This document shows, piece by piece, positions 15,420 through 23,325 of a stretch of DNA of 26,567 nucleotides. Made by a program: the position numbers and the translations under genes. The DNA is taken from NCBI GenBank assembly GCA_035526665.1, contig DATLBY010000414.1, positions 1 to 26,567 on the forward strand. Direction: 5' to 3'. Below the pieces are notes generated by a model. The model ran no database searches. It saw nothing but the letters and a program-made list of their open reading frames with translations, and was not told the origin of the DNA. How positions within the stretch are numbered: the first letter of the stretch is position 1; every line of letters starts with the position of its first letter. The DNA comes from DATLBY01 sp035526665. Its GTDB lineage: Bacteria > Acidobacteriota > Terriglobia > Bryobacterales > Bryobacteraceae.

Positions 15420-18400
15420 ATGAAAAAGCTTCTGCTGGTCCTGCTCGCCACCGCGTCCGCTTCCCTAGGCCAGGCCGTTAACGGCGAGGTTTACGGCGCC
15501 GTCCTCGACCCAAATGGCGCTTCCGTGCCAGGGGCTCCGGTAAACATAGTTTCGGAAGACACGGGAATCCAGCGGAAGGCGCAAAGCTCCCTGGAAGGAC
15601 TCTATGTGGTCTCCGGACTCCGGCCGGGCGCCTACCGGGTATCGGTGGAGATGCCGGGATTTAAGCGTTATGAAAAGTCGAAAATTGTACTCACGGCCGG
15701 CAGCCGGGTGCTGGTCGATCTGCCTTTGGTCCTGGGTAACACGAGCGAACGCATCGACGTGGTTGCCGAAGGGGAGACGATCGACACCTCCTCCGGCACG
15801 GTCGGGCAGCTCATCGATGGTTCCCAGCTTCGCGATATCGCGCTGAATGGGCGCAACGTTTCGCAGTTGTTGATGGTGCTCCCCGGCGTCGTGGCCACCA
15901 CCGACGAGTTCGATCGCGGCGGAATCGGCTTCGGCAGTTTCGGCGATTTCAACGTCAACGGGATGCGCGCAACGCAAATGAGCGCGACGGTGGACGGCGG
16001 CTCCAATCAGGACAGCGGCAACATCACATCCATGACGAACAATGTCGGCGTCGACTTCGTCAGCGAGGTGAAAGTGGCCACCTCCGGCTATTCAGCTGAG
16101 TATGGCCGCTTCAGCGGTGCTCAGATGAACTTCACGACGCGCGGCGGCGGCAACCATTATCACGGGACTCTGTTCGAGTTCTTCCGTAACGACAAGTTGA
16201 ACGCTCGCAGTTTTTTCTCGCCCACGGTGGATACGCTCCGACTCAACAACTTCGGCTGGAACTTTGGTGGCTGGGCGCCGTTCCCAGGGGTCTCGTCCGC
16301 CGCAAAGAAGACTGTATTTTTTTTCGCCGGCCAGGAGTACAAACGGCGGGTTGACGGGCAGACCAAACTCGCTACCATGCCCACGCGTGCCGAGCGGTCC
16401 GGCATCATCACCACCAACGCCACGCTGGTCTATCCTTCGAATTTTCCCCAAGAGGCCTTGCGTGGCGAACCGATTATGGATCCATCGCGCGCCAGCGCGG
16501 CCAATCCCACGGGCCGCAACATTCTGCCTCGCCAGTATATGACCGCCAACGGGCTCGCGGTGATGAAGATCTTTGATGTAATGGAAGGACTCACGTCCTT
16601 ATATTCCGACGCTCCCATTGCCAATAACACGATCTTTCAGCTCTCCAACCGCGACACGCGGCGGGAGGACATTCTGCGCATCGACTACGTGCCTGCTCCG
16701 AAGCACCGCTTTACCTTCCGGCACCTGTACGATACGGGTTCGCTGTACACGCCTTACGAGACCGGCAATATTCCAAGCTTCAGCGCCACGCGCCGCAACC
16801 GCGCTCCCAACGACCAGTTCACCTGGTCCTGGGTATCGGGCGCGCGAGTGAACGATCTCTCGTTGACATCCACGTATCTATACCTGGAACGCCTGCCCAA
16901 CGACAGCTACCGGCTGCCATCCACCTATGGTCTGAAGATTCAGGAGCTGTTTGGACATGAGATGGACGATTACGGTATTCCTTCCATTGCTATCTCCGGC
17001 TACACGACGATTTCCGGCGCCAGGATCAATAGTAAGTCCCCGGTCTACGATATCTCCCTGCGCGACTCCTATTCCTGGTTCCGCGGCAAACATACTGTAA
17101 AGTTCGGCGGCATCTTCATCCGGAATATCAAAAATGAGCGGATCACCGGACCCTTGCCCGGCCAGTTCACTTTCAACGCGTCGGGGAATTCCATCAGCAC
17201 CGGCAACGCGCTTCTGGATACACTGCTGGGCAACTTCCGCCAGTACACGGAAGGATCGAACGACAATTTTACTTACGTCCGTTTCAATCAACTGGAAACG
17301 TACTTCCACGACGACTGGCGGGTGTCGGATCGCTTGACGCTCAACCTCGGAGTTCGCCAGCAGTTCTTTGGAGCCCCGTGGTCGGCCTACGACAACCTGA
17401 CCACCTTCGTTCCGGAGTTCTTCGATCCAGCCCGTGCCCAGCAGGTGATCGCAACGGGATCGAATGCCGGGCAACTGGCGCCGGGAACTGGGGCGCCTTA
17501 CAACGGTCTCGTCATCGGAGGCTCCGGATTTCCCGACCCGGGCCGGGTTCCACCCAACGCCGTCAGCCAGACTCAGCTGTTTCACAATCTGCCACGCAGC
17601 CTTTACGGAGGCCAGAACAAATTTTCGCCCCGCGCCGGGTTTGCCTACCGTCTGGATAAAAACGGGAATACCGTCATACGTAGCGGCGCCGCCATTTACT
17701 ATGACCGCCTGGCGACCGGCCGCTCGGTGGAAGCCGGCGGTAATCCGCCTTTCACCAACACGGTGACGCTCTTTGACGGAAAGCTCGATGACCCTTCATC
17801 CGGAAAGGCATCTGCGCAATTTCCGGTTTCGGTCACCAGCCTGAGACCTGGGATTACCGCACCAACCACCTACACATGGAATTTTGGAATCACCAGAAAA
17901 ATCTTTAATTCCAATCTCGACGTGAACTACGTGTCCACGCAAGGCCGGCATCTGCTCCGGCGTCCCGACCTCAACCAGGTCACTCCGGCGGTGCAGAACG
18001 CGAATCGCACGTTGAATATCAATGCGCTGCGTCCCTATCAGGGGTACACGAACATCCGTCTGTATGAGTCGGGCGCGACTTCCAATTATCACGCGCTCCA
18101 GGCAGGGCTGACGCGGCGCTACCGGTCAAGTCTGACTTACAGCATCGCCTACACCTGGTCGAAAGTCCTTACCGACTCGACGGCTGATGGCACCGAGCCC
18201 GAATCGAACCTCGATTACCGGCGCGAACGCTCGCACGCCTCCTTCGATAGAAACCATGTGTTGGTGGCATCAAACGTGTACCGTCTGCCATTTTTCCGCA
18301 ATCGTAGGAGCGTCCTGGGCTATGTCGCCGGCGGCTGGGATATATCCGGCCTCCTGCAGATGCAGTCTGGGCCGTGGCTGACGCCTCTGATCAGCACGCC

Positions 18401-18800
18401 CACGGGCAACCGCCGGCCCGACGTCGTGGGACCGCCTGAATATTTCGATCCGCGCGTATTCCAGACGTTCAACGCGGGCAACAACCAGCTGGTCGCCGGA
18501 AACTTTTTCTTCGATCCGACCCCGGGGAAGACCTACATCGCGCCGCCTGCCGATCGTCTCGGCAGTGCTTCGCCCTTCAGCCTGCGCGGGCCGGGGCGAT
18601 TGAATTGGGATCTTTCGATGTTCAAAAACTTCGCTTTGAGAGAATCGATGAGCCTGCAGTTTCGCGCTGAGGCCTTCAATGTGTTGAACCATACCAGCTT
18701 CCGCAGCCCAAACACCACCGCCAGTTCGCGCGACTATGGCACGGTGTCGGCGGCTGGGCCTCCCCGCTTATTGCAATTCGGTCTGAAGCTGTATTACTAA
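15420..18800 (+). CDS. Oar-like TonB-dependent receptor 2 with carboxypeptidase-regulatory domain
   Basis: 1126 residues. A lysine-led Sec signal (MKKLLLVLLATASASLGQA) precedes a carboxypeptidase-regulatory domain (about 22-105; GEVYGAVLDPNGASVPGAP, LRPGAYRVSVEMPGF). The plug carries the LNGRNVSQLLMVLPG signature, and the long barrel ends in LLQFGLKLYY with the terminal aromatic residue used by the BAM machinery. It shares the architecture of receptor 1 but its sequence differs visibly throughout, so it is not a recent tandem duplicate. Two related receptors flanking an esterase and a sulfatase suggest uptake of two ligands or two degradation stages. Its TAA overlaps the stop of the convergent P450 ORF by two bases, leaving no space for a terminator. 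Confidence 0.93.
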   Translation: MKKLLLVLLATASASLGQAVNGEVYGAVLDPNGASVPGAPVNIVSEDTGIQRKAQSSLEGLYVVSGLRPGAYRVSVEMPGFKRYEKSKIVLTAGSRVLVDLPLVLGNTSERIDVVAEGETIDTSSGTVGQLIDGSQLRDIALNGRNVSQLLMVLPGVVATTDEFDRGGIGFGSFGDFNVNGMRATQMSATVDGGSNQDSGNITSMTNNVGVDFVSEVKVATSGYSAEYGRFSGAQMNFTTRGGGNHYHGTLFEFFRNDKLNARSFFSPTVDTLRLNNFGWNFGGWAPFPGVSSAAKKTVFFFAGQEYKRRVDGQTKLATMPTRAERSGIITTNATLVYPSNFPQEALRGEPIMDPSRASAANPTGRNILPRQYMTANGLAVMKIFDVMEGLTSLYSDAPIANNTIFQLSNRDTRREDILRIDYVPAPKHRFTFRHLYDTGSLYTPYETGNIPSFSATRRNRAPNDQFTWSWVSGARVNDLSLTSTYLYLERLPNDSYRLPSTYGLKIQELFGHEMDDYGIPSIAISGYTTISGARINSKSPVYDISLRDSYSWFRGKHTVKFGGIFIRNIKNERITGPLPGQFTFNASGNSISTGNALLDTLLGNFRQYTEGSNDNFTYVRFNQLETYFHDDWRVSDRLTLNLGVRQQFFGAPWSAYDNLTTFVPEFFDPARAQQVIATGSNAGQLAPGTGAPYNGLVIGGSGFPDPGRVPPNAVSQTQLFHNLPRSLYGGQNKFSPRAGFAYRLDKNGNTVIRSGAAIYYDRLATGRSVEAGGNPPFTNTVTLFDGKLDDPSSGKASAQFPVSVTSLRPGITAPTTYTWNFGITRKIFNSNLDVNYVSTQGRHLLRRPDLNQVTPAVQNANRTLNINALRPYQGYTNIRLYESGATSNYHALQAGLTRRYRSSLTYSIAYTWSKVLTDSTADGTEPESNLDYRRERSHASFDRNHVLVASNVYRLPFFRNRRSVLGYVAGGWDISGLLQMQSGPWLTPLISTPTGNRRPDVVGPPEYFDPRVFQTFNAGNNQLVAGNFFFDPTPGKTYIAPPADRLGSASPFSLRGPGRLNWDLSMFKNFALRESMSLQFRAEAFNVLNHTSFRSPNTTASSRDYGTVSAAGPPRLLQFGLKLYY

Positions 18801-19765
18801 GTTGGGGCGCCCGGCAGAACTTTCAGCGACCTCAGGGAACGGATCGCGAATCGCTGGTGCGGCACGCTTTCGATCAGCTGAGCGGCGGGAAAATGCCGGA
18901 GAAACAGGTCCGTCGCAACCGCGGCGGCCATGCGGATGAGCCCCGCTCCGGGGCAGGCGTGCGCCCCGGCTCCAAACGCGAGGTGGCGGATCGGATTCCG
19001 CTGCAGTCGGAGGCGGTCCGGCTCCGGGAATTCCGCCGGGTCGCGATTGGCGGCCGCGAGATTCAAAAGCACTACCTCTCCCGCCGCGATGCGGCTTCCG
19101 CTAATTTCCACATCGCCGCGAGCTCGGCGAAACTGCGCCGCCGCCGGGCCCGCATATCGCAGCAGCTCCTCCACGGCATTCGGCATGAGTTGCGGCTGAG
19201 TTTGTAAACGCCGCATCTCCTCTGGATGATGCAGCAGCGCGAGCCAGGAATTGGCGAGCAGGCATGGCAATGATTGGGACATCGCGACGAAAGCTTGCAC
19301 CTGGTGGACCGGCAGCAGGCGCGCCAGTTCCGACGTGGCAACTTGCCCGGCCGCCCGCGAATCGGGATCAAAGGGGTCTGCCGCCGCACAGAAGATGGCG
19401 CGCGCCAGTTGGATCAGGCGGATTTCCCCGTTAGCCGGCGCCTGCACAACTGCCATTGCCGCTGCCCTGGACCATGGATTGGCAAACTCTGCCACAAGAT
19501 CAACGGGAACGTCCCGCTTCAAGCAAGCCAGAATCGGGAGCGTGAAGGTCTCCAGTTGGCTCCGCCGATCGGTGAGGGGAACTATTAGCGGCAGCACCGG
19601 AACACTTCCGGTGGATAGCAGAGGTTCACGAAGAGCCGCGGCTACATCAGCGTAGCGGCTCAAGATCCAGGCCTTGTGCCGTTCGTCGAAGTGTACCGGA
19701 CCGGGAGTGATCTCGTCTGGCGGACTGTAAGCCGGTTTCTGTTCCTCTTGCGAGGCAGCGATCAT
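18797..19765 (-). CDS. Compact cytochrome P450-like protein, 5' end inside rnpB
   Basis: 322 residues from the ATG at 19765 (a TTG at 19801 is also open). The C-terminal half is a clear P450: the ExxR motif (EELLRY, Glu200-Arg203), the AANRDP segment and the heme-Cys loop FGAGAHACPGAG with Cys271. It is some 80 residues shorter than usual bacterial P450s. The C-helix region with its heme-propionate His/Arg is not recognisable, and the I-helix lacks the normal Ala-Gly-x-x-Thr, reading AMSQSLPCLLANSW. The first 18 codons from the ATG lie within the RNase P RNA gene, and P450-like sequence (GPVHFDE, ILSRYADV) begins just after its 3' end. No ATG or GTG occurs in frame between, only TTG at 19663. 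It may be a 5'-truncated remnant or an unusual P450. Confidence 0.6.
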   Translation of the reverse strand: MIAASQEEQKPAYSPPDEITPGPVHFDERHKAWILSRYADVAAALREPLLSTGSVPVLPLIVPLTDRRSQLETFTLPILACLKRDVPVDLVAEFANPWSRAAAMAVVQAPANGEIRLIQLARAIFCAAADPFDPDSRAAGQVATSELARLLPVHQVQAFVAMSQSLPCLLANSWLALLHHPEEMRRLQTQPQLMPNAVEELLRYAGPAAAQFRRARGDVEISGSRIAAGEVVLLNLAAANRDPAEFPEPDRLRLQRNPIRHLAFGAGAHACPGAGLIRMAAAVATDLFLRHFPAAQLIESVPHQRFAIRSLRSLKVLPGAPT

Positions 19766-20091
19766 TCTTCTGGGCCAGCCATTACTGACAGGCTCTAGCA
19801 ACCTACCCGGGAGTGGTAGCGGAGCGGGCCGCTCCTCCTCCCCTATTTGGTCTTGCTCCGCATGGGGTTTACCCTGCCAGCCGGATTACTCCGGCCGCGG
19901 TGCGCTCTTACCGCACCATTTCACCCTTACCCTGATCGTAATTTAACTTACTAACAGGGCGGTATATTTTCTGTGGCACTTGCCGTAGCACAGCCTTAAA
20001 GCGGCGCCCCCGGCCGTTAGCCGGCATGCTGCCCTGTGGAGACCGGACTTTCCTCCCGCTTTCGCGAGCGATCGCCCGTCCGCCAGACGAG
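19712..20091 (-). ncRNA. rnpB: RNase P RNA, bacterial class A
   Basis: The catalytic RNA of RNase P, about 380 nt, read on the minus strand. In order it has GAGGAAAGTCCGG (complement at 20043-20055), ACAGGGCAG, GGTAAGGGTGAAA followed by the GGTGCGGTAAGAGCGCACC stem, GGAGCAAGACCAAATAGGGG, GGGTAGGTTGCTAGAGCC, AGAAGAATGA and the terminal ACAGAAACCGGCTTA block. The ends are set by the P1 helix: 20078-20091 and 19712-19725 are perfectly complementary over 14 bp. The terminal block reads AAACC where AACCC is usual. A -10-like TAAGAT lies just upstream. The 3' part overlaps the 5' end of the P450-like ORF. Confidence 0.95.
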
Positions 20092-20096
20092 GACTA

Positions 20097-20102
20097 ATCT
20101 TA
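20097..20102 (-). promoter_or_regulatory. Putative -10 box of rnpB
   Basis: TAAGAT on the minus strand lies about six bases before the first base of the P1 helix, correctly placed for transcription starting at the mature 5' end. The -35 region is AT-rich without a clear TTGACA. On the other strand of this 134-bp gap, TATGAT (20149-20154) may serve the OmpA-domain gene. Confidence 0.4.
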
Positions 20103-20225
20103 GCATGAAACAAAACGGTAAACTAGGAGTCTTATGAAGGATTTAGTGTATGATCAACTAACGGGTCCTACACAGCTTTAAGGGGCGACGTAAACAATGA
20201 AAGAACGAATTCACAGGGGGAATCT

Positions 20226-23200
20226 ATGAGGTTTCAGCGGTACGCCTCGTTATTATTTCTCTTTTCAATGCTCGGATCTACTGCATTTGCACAGGGTCTG
20301 AACACCACAGCGTCTAAGAACGACTGGGAAGAGATTAATTTCGAGTTCAATTCTTCAGTATTAACGGACGGCTATCCAAGCCTCCTCCGGCTGTCGGAAT
20401 TATTGCAAAAACATTCCGATTACAAGGTAAAGGTGGAAGGCCACGCCGACCGCGTGGGCTCTAATCGCTACAACGACAAGCTGGCGCAGCGACGCGCGGA
20501 TACGGTGAAAGCGTTCCTGGTGAAGTATGGAGCGGGCGATGGGCAGATTTCCACTGCTTCGCTCGGCAAGCGCTCGCCGAAAGTCGAGAACTCGTCCAAG
20601 GAAGGCCGGTTTATGAACCGGCGCGTCATGATGACCTTAACCGATGGTAGCGGCAAGGTAATCAGCGACGGCACGATCGTGGATGCGATCAATGCCATGA
20701 CGTTGGACAAACTGGCCGACATGCAGAAGAAGTGTTGCGACGACATTTTGAAGCGTCTCGACCGTCTGGACGAAATTGCCGACATGCTTAAAAAGATGTC
20801 GGGCGAGAACGATGCACTGCGGAAGGAAGTGGGCGATCTGCGCGGCAAGCAGGCCGAACTCGACGCCTATGTAAAGGGGCTGCCCAAGCCGCTCACGCCC
20901 GAACAGACCGCCACGATCGTAGACACCCGCACAGCCGAGCAGATCGAAAAGGCTCGTATGCCGCGGTTCTCCCTGTTGGGTGTGAATGCGGGGCTGGATC
21001 AGAATCGCGACCTCACCTTCACTGGCCGTGGCCGGTTCTTCATGCCTTTCAAGGAACAGTTCGCCGTGCAGATGCAGGGTGAATATATGTATTTCCGGGA
21101 TCGCCAGGAAGGACAGGCGGACTTCGGGTTAGTGAATCGTTTCCTGCCGCGCGCGCAAGCCGGCATGTTCGCGAGCTTCAAGCACGTGAGCGCCCGCGGG
21201 ATGCAGAGCGGCGGAACCCTGGGCCAGGCGTCCATGACGTTGGACTACCTGTTCAGCCGGGGGCGATTCGGCGTGTTTGGAGCTAAGGGCTTCCTGAACG
21301 ACGCCGTTCTTAATCGCGTCGCTATTACGCGCAATATCTTCGATGAATTGTACCTGCGGACCATCGACCAGGTGGGCGTCAGCACTACCGTTGGTCTGAT
21401 GGGCAACGTCTACATGGAAGCCAATCTGGGCTACCTGAAGAGCCGCGGCAACGCGGATCGTCCTGGTGGCACGGTGCGCTTCGTAGCTCCGATCAGCGAT
21501 CGTTTCGCATTCACTTTGGAAGGCGGAATGAACGAATCGCTGGTGGGCCGGAACAACAACGGCCGCGTGGTTGCCGGACTGCAATTTGGCAACTTCATGC
21601 GTCCGAAGGATTACCTGGAAGGCTACAACGGTGTGCAACACGCGGTTCCCGCCGATATTCCGCGCGTCCGCTACGAGATGTTGACGCGCCGGGTTCGCAC
21701 GGGCGGCAACGATGCGCCGGTGGCCGACGCCGGCCCGGACCAGTCGGGTTTGGCTGCGGGTACGGTTAACCTGGATGCCTCGGGGTCCTTTGATCCGGAC
21801 GGCGATCCGATTACCTTCCAGTGGTCGCAGATTGCCGGACCGGCTGTCTCCATCTCGGGCCAGAATCAGGCTCGGGCATCTTTCACCGCAGCCGCGGGAC
21901 AGAGCTATAGCTTCCGCGTGACGGTGAAGGACGATAAGGGCGCACAGGGTATCGCGCGCACGACCGTCACTACAACCCAGCAGCAGCAGGTTGAGATCCT
22001 CCGCTTCCAGGCCAGCCCGACCAATATCCGAGCCGGGCAGTCCTCGACCATCGACTGGCAGGTGCTGAATGCGGATACGGTAACCATTACCCCGCTAGGC
22101 AACGTAGATGCCAAGAACGGCAGCCGTCAGGTTTCGCCGACTACCACCACACAGTACGTGTTGACGGCTCGCAACGGCGTCAGTTCCGCCACTGCCAGCA
22201 CCACCGTTACGGTGGAAGAGTTGCCACCGGCCGCCTTCTCCACCTGTGCTATTTCGCCCATGAATATCATCGCGGGTGAAAGCGCCACCATTAACTACGC
22301 GACCACCAATGCCGAGACCGTCACCATCAGCGGAATCGGTACAGTTGCCGGTTCCGGCAACCGTGTGGTGAATCCTACCCAAACCACCACCTATACGCTG
22401 TCAGCGACCAATGCGCGGAATACTGCGACTTGCAGTCTGACGCTGCAGGTGACACAGGGTACAGCGCCGCGGGTCATTAGCTTTACCGCAGCTCCCACCA
22501 GCATCCAGTCCGGCCAGTCCTCTACGCTTTCCTGGTCCGTCGAGAACGCTACCAGCGTCTCGATTTCCACGGTAGGGACCGTCCGTAACACTGGAACATC
22601 CGATGTGAAGCCGACGCAGACCACCACTTACACCTTGACTGCGAAGAATAACTTCGGAGAGGTATCGGCAACTACGACCGTAACGGTCACCACGCCTCCG
22701 CCTCCACCCGCTGGCACCCCAGTCGCAATTACCGCCTGTACCGCGATGCCAAGCACAGCGGCGAAGCCGGGCGATCCCATTGTGATCAGCTACACAGCCA
22801 CGAACGCTACGGCTGTTACTATCCCGGGAGTTTCGGGCGCCACCGTCGCAGGTCCTGTAACGGTTACCCCCCTAGCTAACACCACTTACACCATCACCGC
22901 TGCAGGCGCGAACAACACCTCCGCCACCTGCACGGTGGCTGTTACAGTCACACCGGCTCCTCCGCCGGTGGCGATCATCTCCGGTCCGTCGCAAGTGGAG
23001 ACCATCTATCGTCAACTGACGATTGATGGCTCTCAGTCGACCAATCCCGCGGGCGGCGCTCTCACCTACATCTGGGAGCCGCTGAGCACTGGTTCGGCCG
23101 TACTGGACCAGGGCCAGGCGCAGACCCGGATCCAGATCGGCGGTCTGTTCGGTGATTACATGTTCCGGCTGACGGTTCGTAACGCAGCCGGGCAATCCGA

Positions 23201-23246
23201 CAGCACCATCGTGACGGTTCGCTTCCTGAGCACCAACGTGTTTTAG
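20226..23246 (+). CDS. OmpA-domain envelope protein with coiled coil, barrel-like region and PKD/Ig repeats
   Basis: 1006 residues. A Sec signal peptide (cleavage after AFA) is followed directly by an OmpA-like peptidoglycan-binding domain (about 33-140; FEFNSSVLTDGYPSL, VEGHADRVGSNRYNDKLA, QRRADTVKAFL). A coiled coil comes next (about 160-215), then a region of alternating strands rich in aromatic and Gly residues (about 245-485) that looks like an outer-membrane barrel. After that come a PKD domain (about 497-585; DASGSFDPDGDPITFQW), four Ig-like repeats (589-912) and a terminal PKD-like domain ending STNVF. In ordinary OmpA proteins the barrel precedes the OmpA domain; here the order is reversed and the Ig array would face outward or the periplasm. 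A GGGGGAA ribosome-binding site precedes the ATG. It is monocistronic and followed by a strong terminator. Roles in envelope anchoring or adhesion are inferred. Confidence 0.82.
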   Translation: MRFQRYASLLFLFSMLGSTAFAQGLNTTASKNDWEEINFEFNSSVLTDGYPSLLRLSELLQKHSDYKVKVEGHADRVGSNRYNDKLAQRRADTVKAFLVKYGAGDGQISTASLGKRSPKVENSSKEGRFMNRRVMMTLTDGSGKVISDGTIVDAINAMTLDKLADMQKKCCDDILKRLDRLDEIADMLKKMSGENDALRKEVGDLRGKQAELDAYVKGLPKPLTPEQTATIVDTRTAEQIEKARMPRFSLLGVNAGLDQNRDLTFTGRGRFFMPFKEQFAVQMQGEYMYFRDRQEGQADFGLVNRFLPRAQAGMFASFKHVSARGMQSGGTLGQASMTLDYLFSRGRFGVFGAKGFLNDAVLNRVAITRNIFDELYLRTIDQVGVSTTVGLMGNVYMEANLGYLKSRGNADRPGGTVRFVAPISDRFAFTLEGGMNESLVGRNNNGRVVAGLQFGNFMRPKDYLEGYNGVQHAVPADIPRVRYEMLTRRVRTGGNDAPVADAGPDQSGLAAGTVNLDASGSFDPDGDPITFQWSQIAGPAVSISGQNQARASFTAAAGQSYSFRVTVKDDKGAQGIARTTVTTTQQQQVEILRFQASPTNIRAGQSSTIDWQVLNADTVTITPLGNVDAKNGSRQVSPTTTTQYVLTARNGVSSATASTTVTVEELPPAAFSTCAISPMNIIAGESATINYATTNAETVTISGIGTVAGSGNRVVNPTQTTTYTLSATNARNTATCSLTLQVTQGTAPRVISFTAAPTSIQSGQSSTLSWSVENATSVSISTVGTVRNTGTSDVKPTQTTTYTLTAKNNFGEVSATTTVTVTTPPPPPAGTPVAITACTAMPSTAAKPGDPIVISYTATNATAVTIPGVSGATVAGPVTVTPLANTTYTITAAGANNTSATCTVAVTVTPAPPPVAIISGPSQVETIYRQLTIDGSQSTNPAGGALTYIWEPLSTGSAVLDQGQAQTRIQIGGLFGDYMFRLTVRNAAGQSDSTIVTVRFLSTNVF
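21990..22961 (+). repeat. Four tandem Ig-like repeat units inside the OmpA-domain gene
   Basis: Units of about 231-252 bp begin near 21990, 22236, 22467 and 22719. Each encodes a segment of the form SPTNIRAGQSSTIDW ... VSPTTTTQYVLTARN. Units 2 and 4 share extra Cys residues (CAISP/ATCSL and CTAMP/ATCTV) that units 1 and 3 lack, an ABAB pattern. Conservation is at protein level; no long identical DNA blocks were seen. Confidence 0.75.
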
Positions 23247-23266
23247 AGCGTTGGTAGAGTCCACGT

Positions 23267-23309
23267 AAAAAAGGCCGGGTGCCCTCTCCAGAGCATCCGG
23301 CCTTTTCCT
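23267..23309. terminator. Strong bidirectional terminator between the OmpA-domain gene and the aldolase gene
   Basis: A 14-bp stem (23269-23282 with 23293-23306, a single G-U) with a 10-nt loop, flanked by A6 on the left and T4 on the right, so it can terminate both convergent transcripts. Confidence 0.88.
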
Positions 23310-23325
23310 TTCTAAACCACCTAAA

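Noticed and set aside
19802..20110. CRISPR or repeat-rich element in the gap right of the P450 ORF
   Set aside because: The conserved blocks and pairing are fully explained by RNase P RNA.
20149..20154. TATGAT as the promoter of the OmpA-domain gene
   Set aside because: The -10 match is good, but no -35 box or extended -10 is present, so it is mentioned only as a possibility.
21129..21641. Long antisense ORFs within the OmpA-domain gene, receptors and esterase
   Set aside because: These are expected in GC-rich coding DNA; their translations show the Arg/Ala/His-rich composition of shadow frames and no domains.
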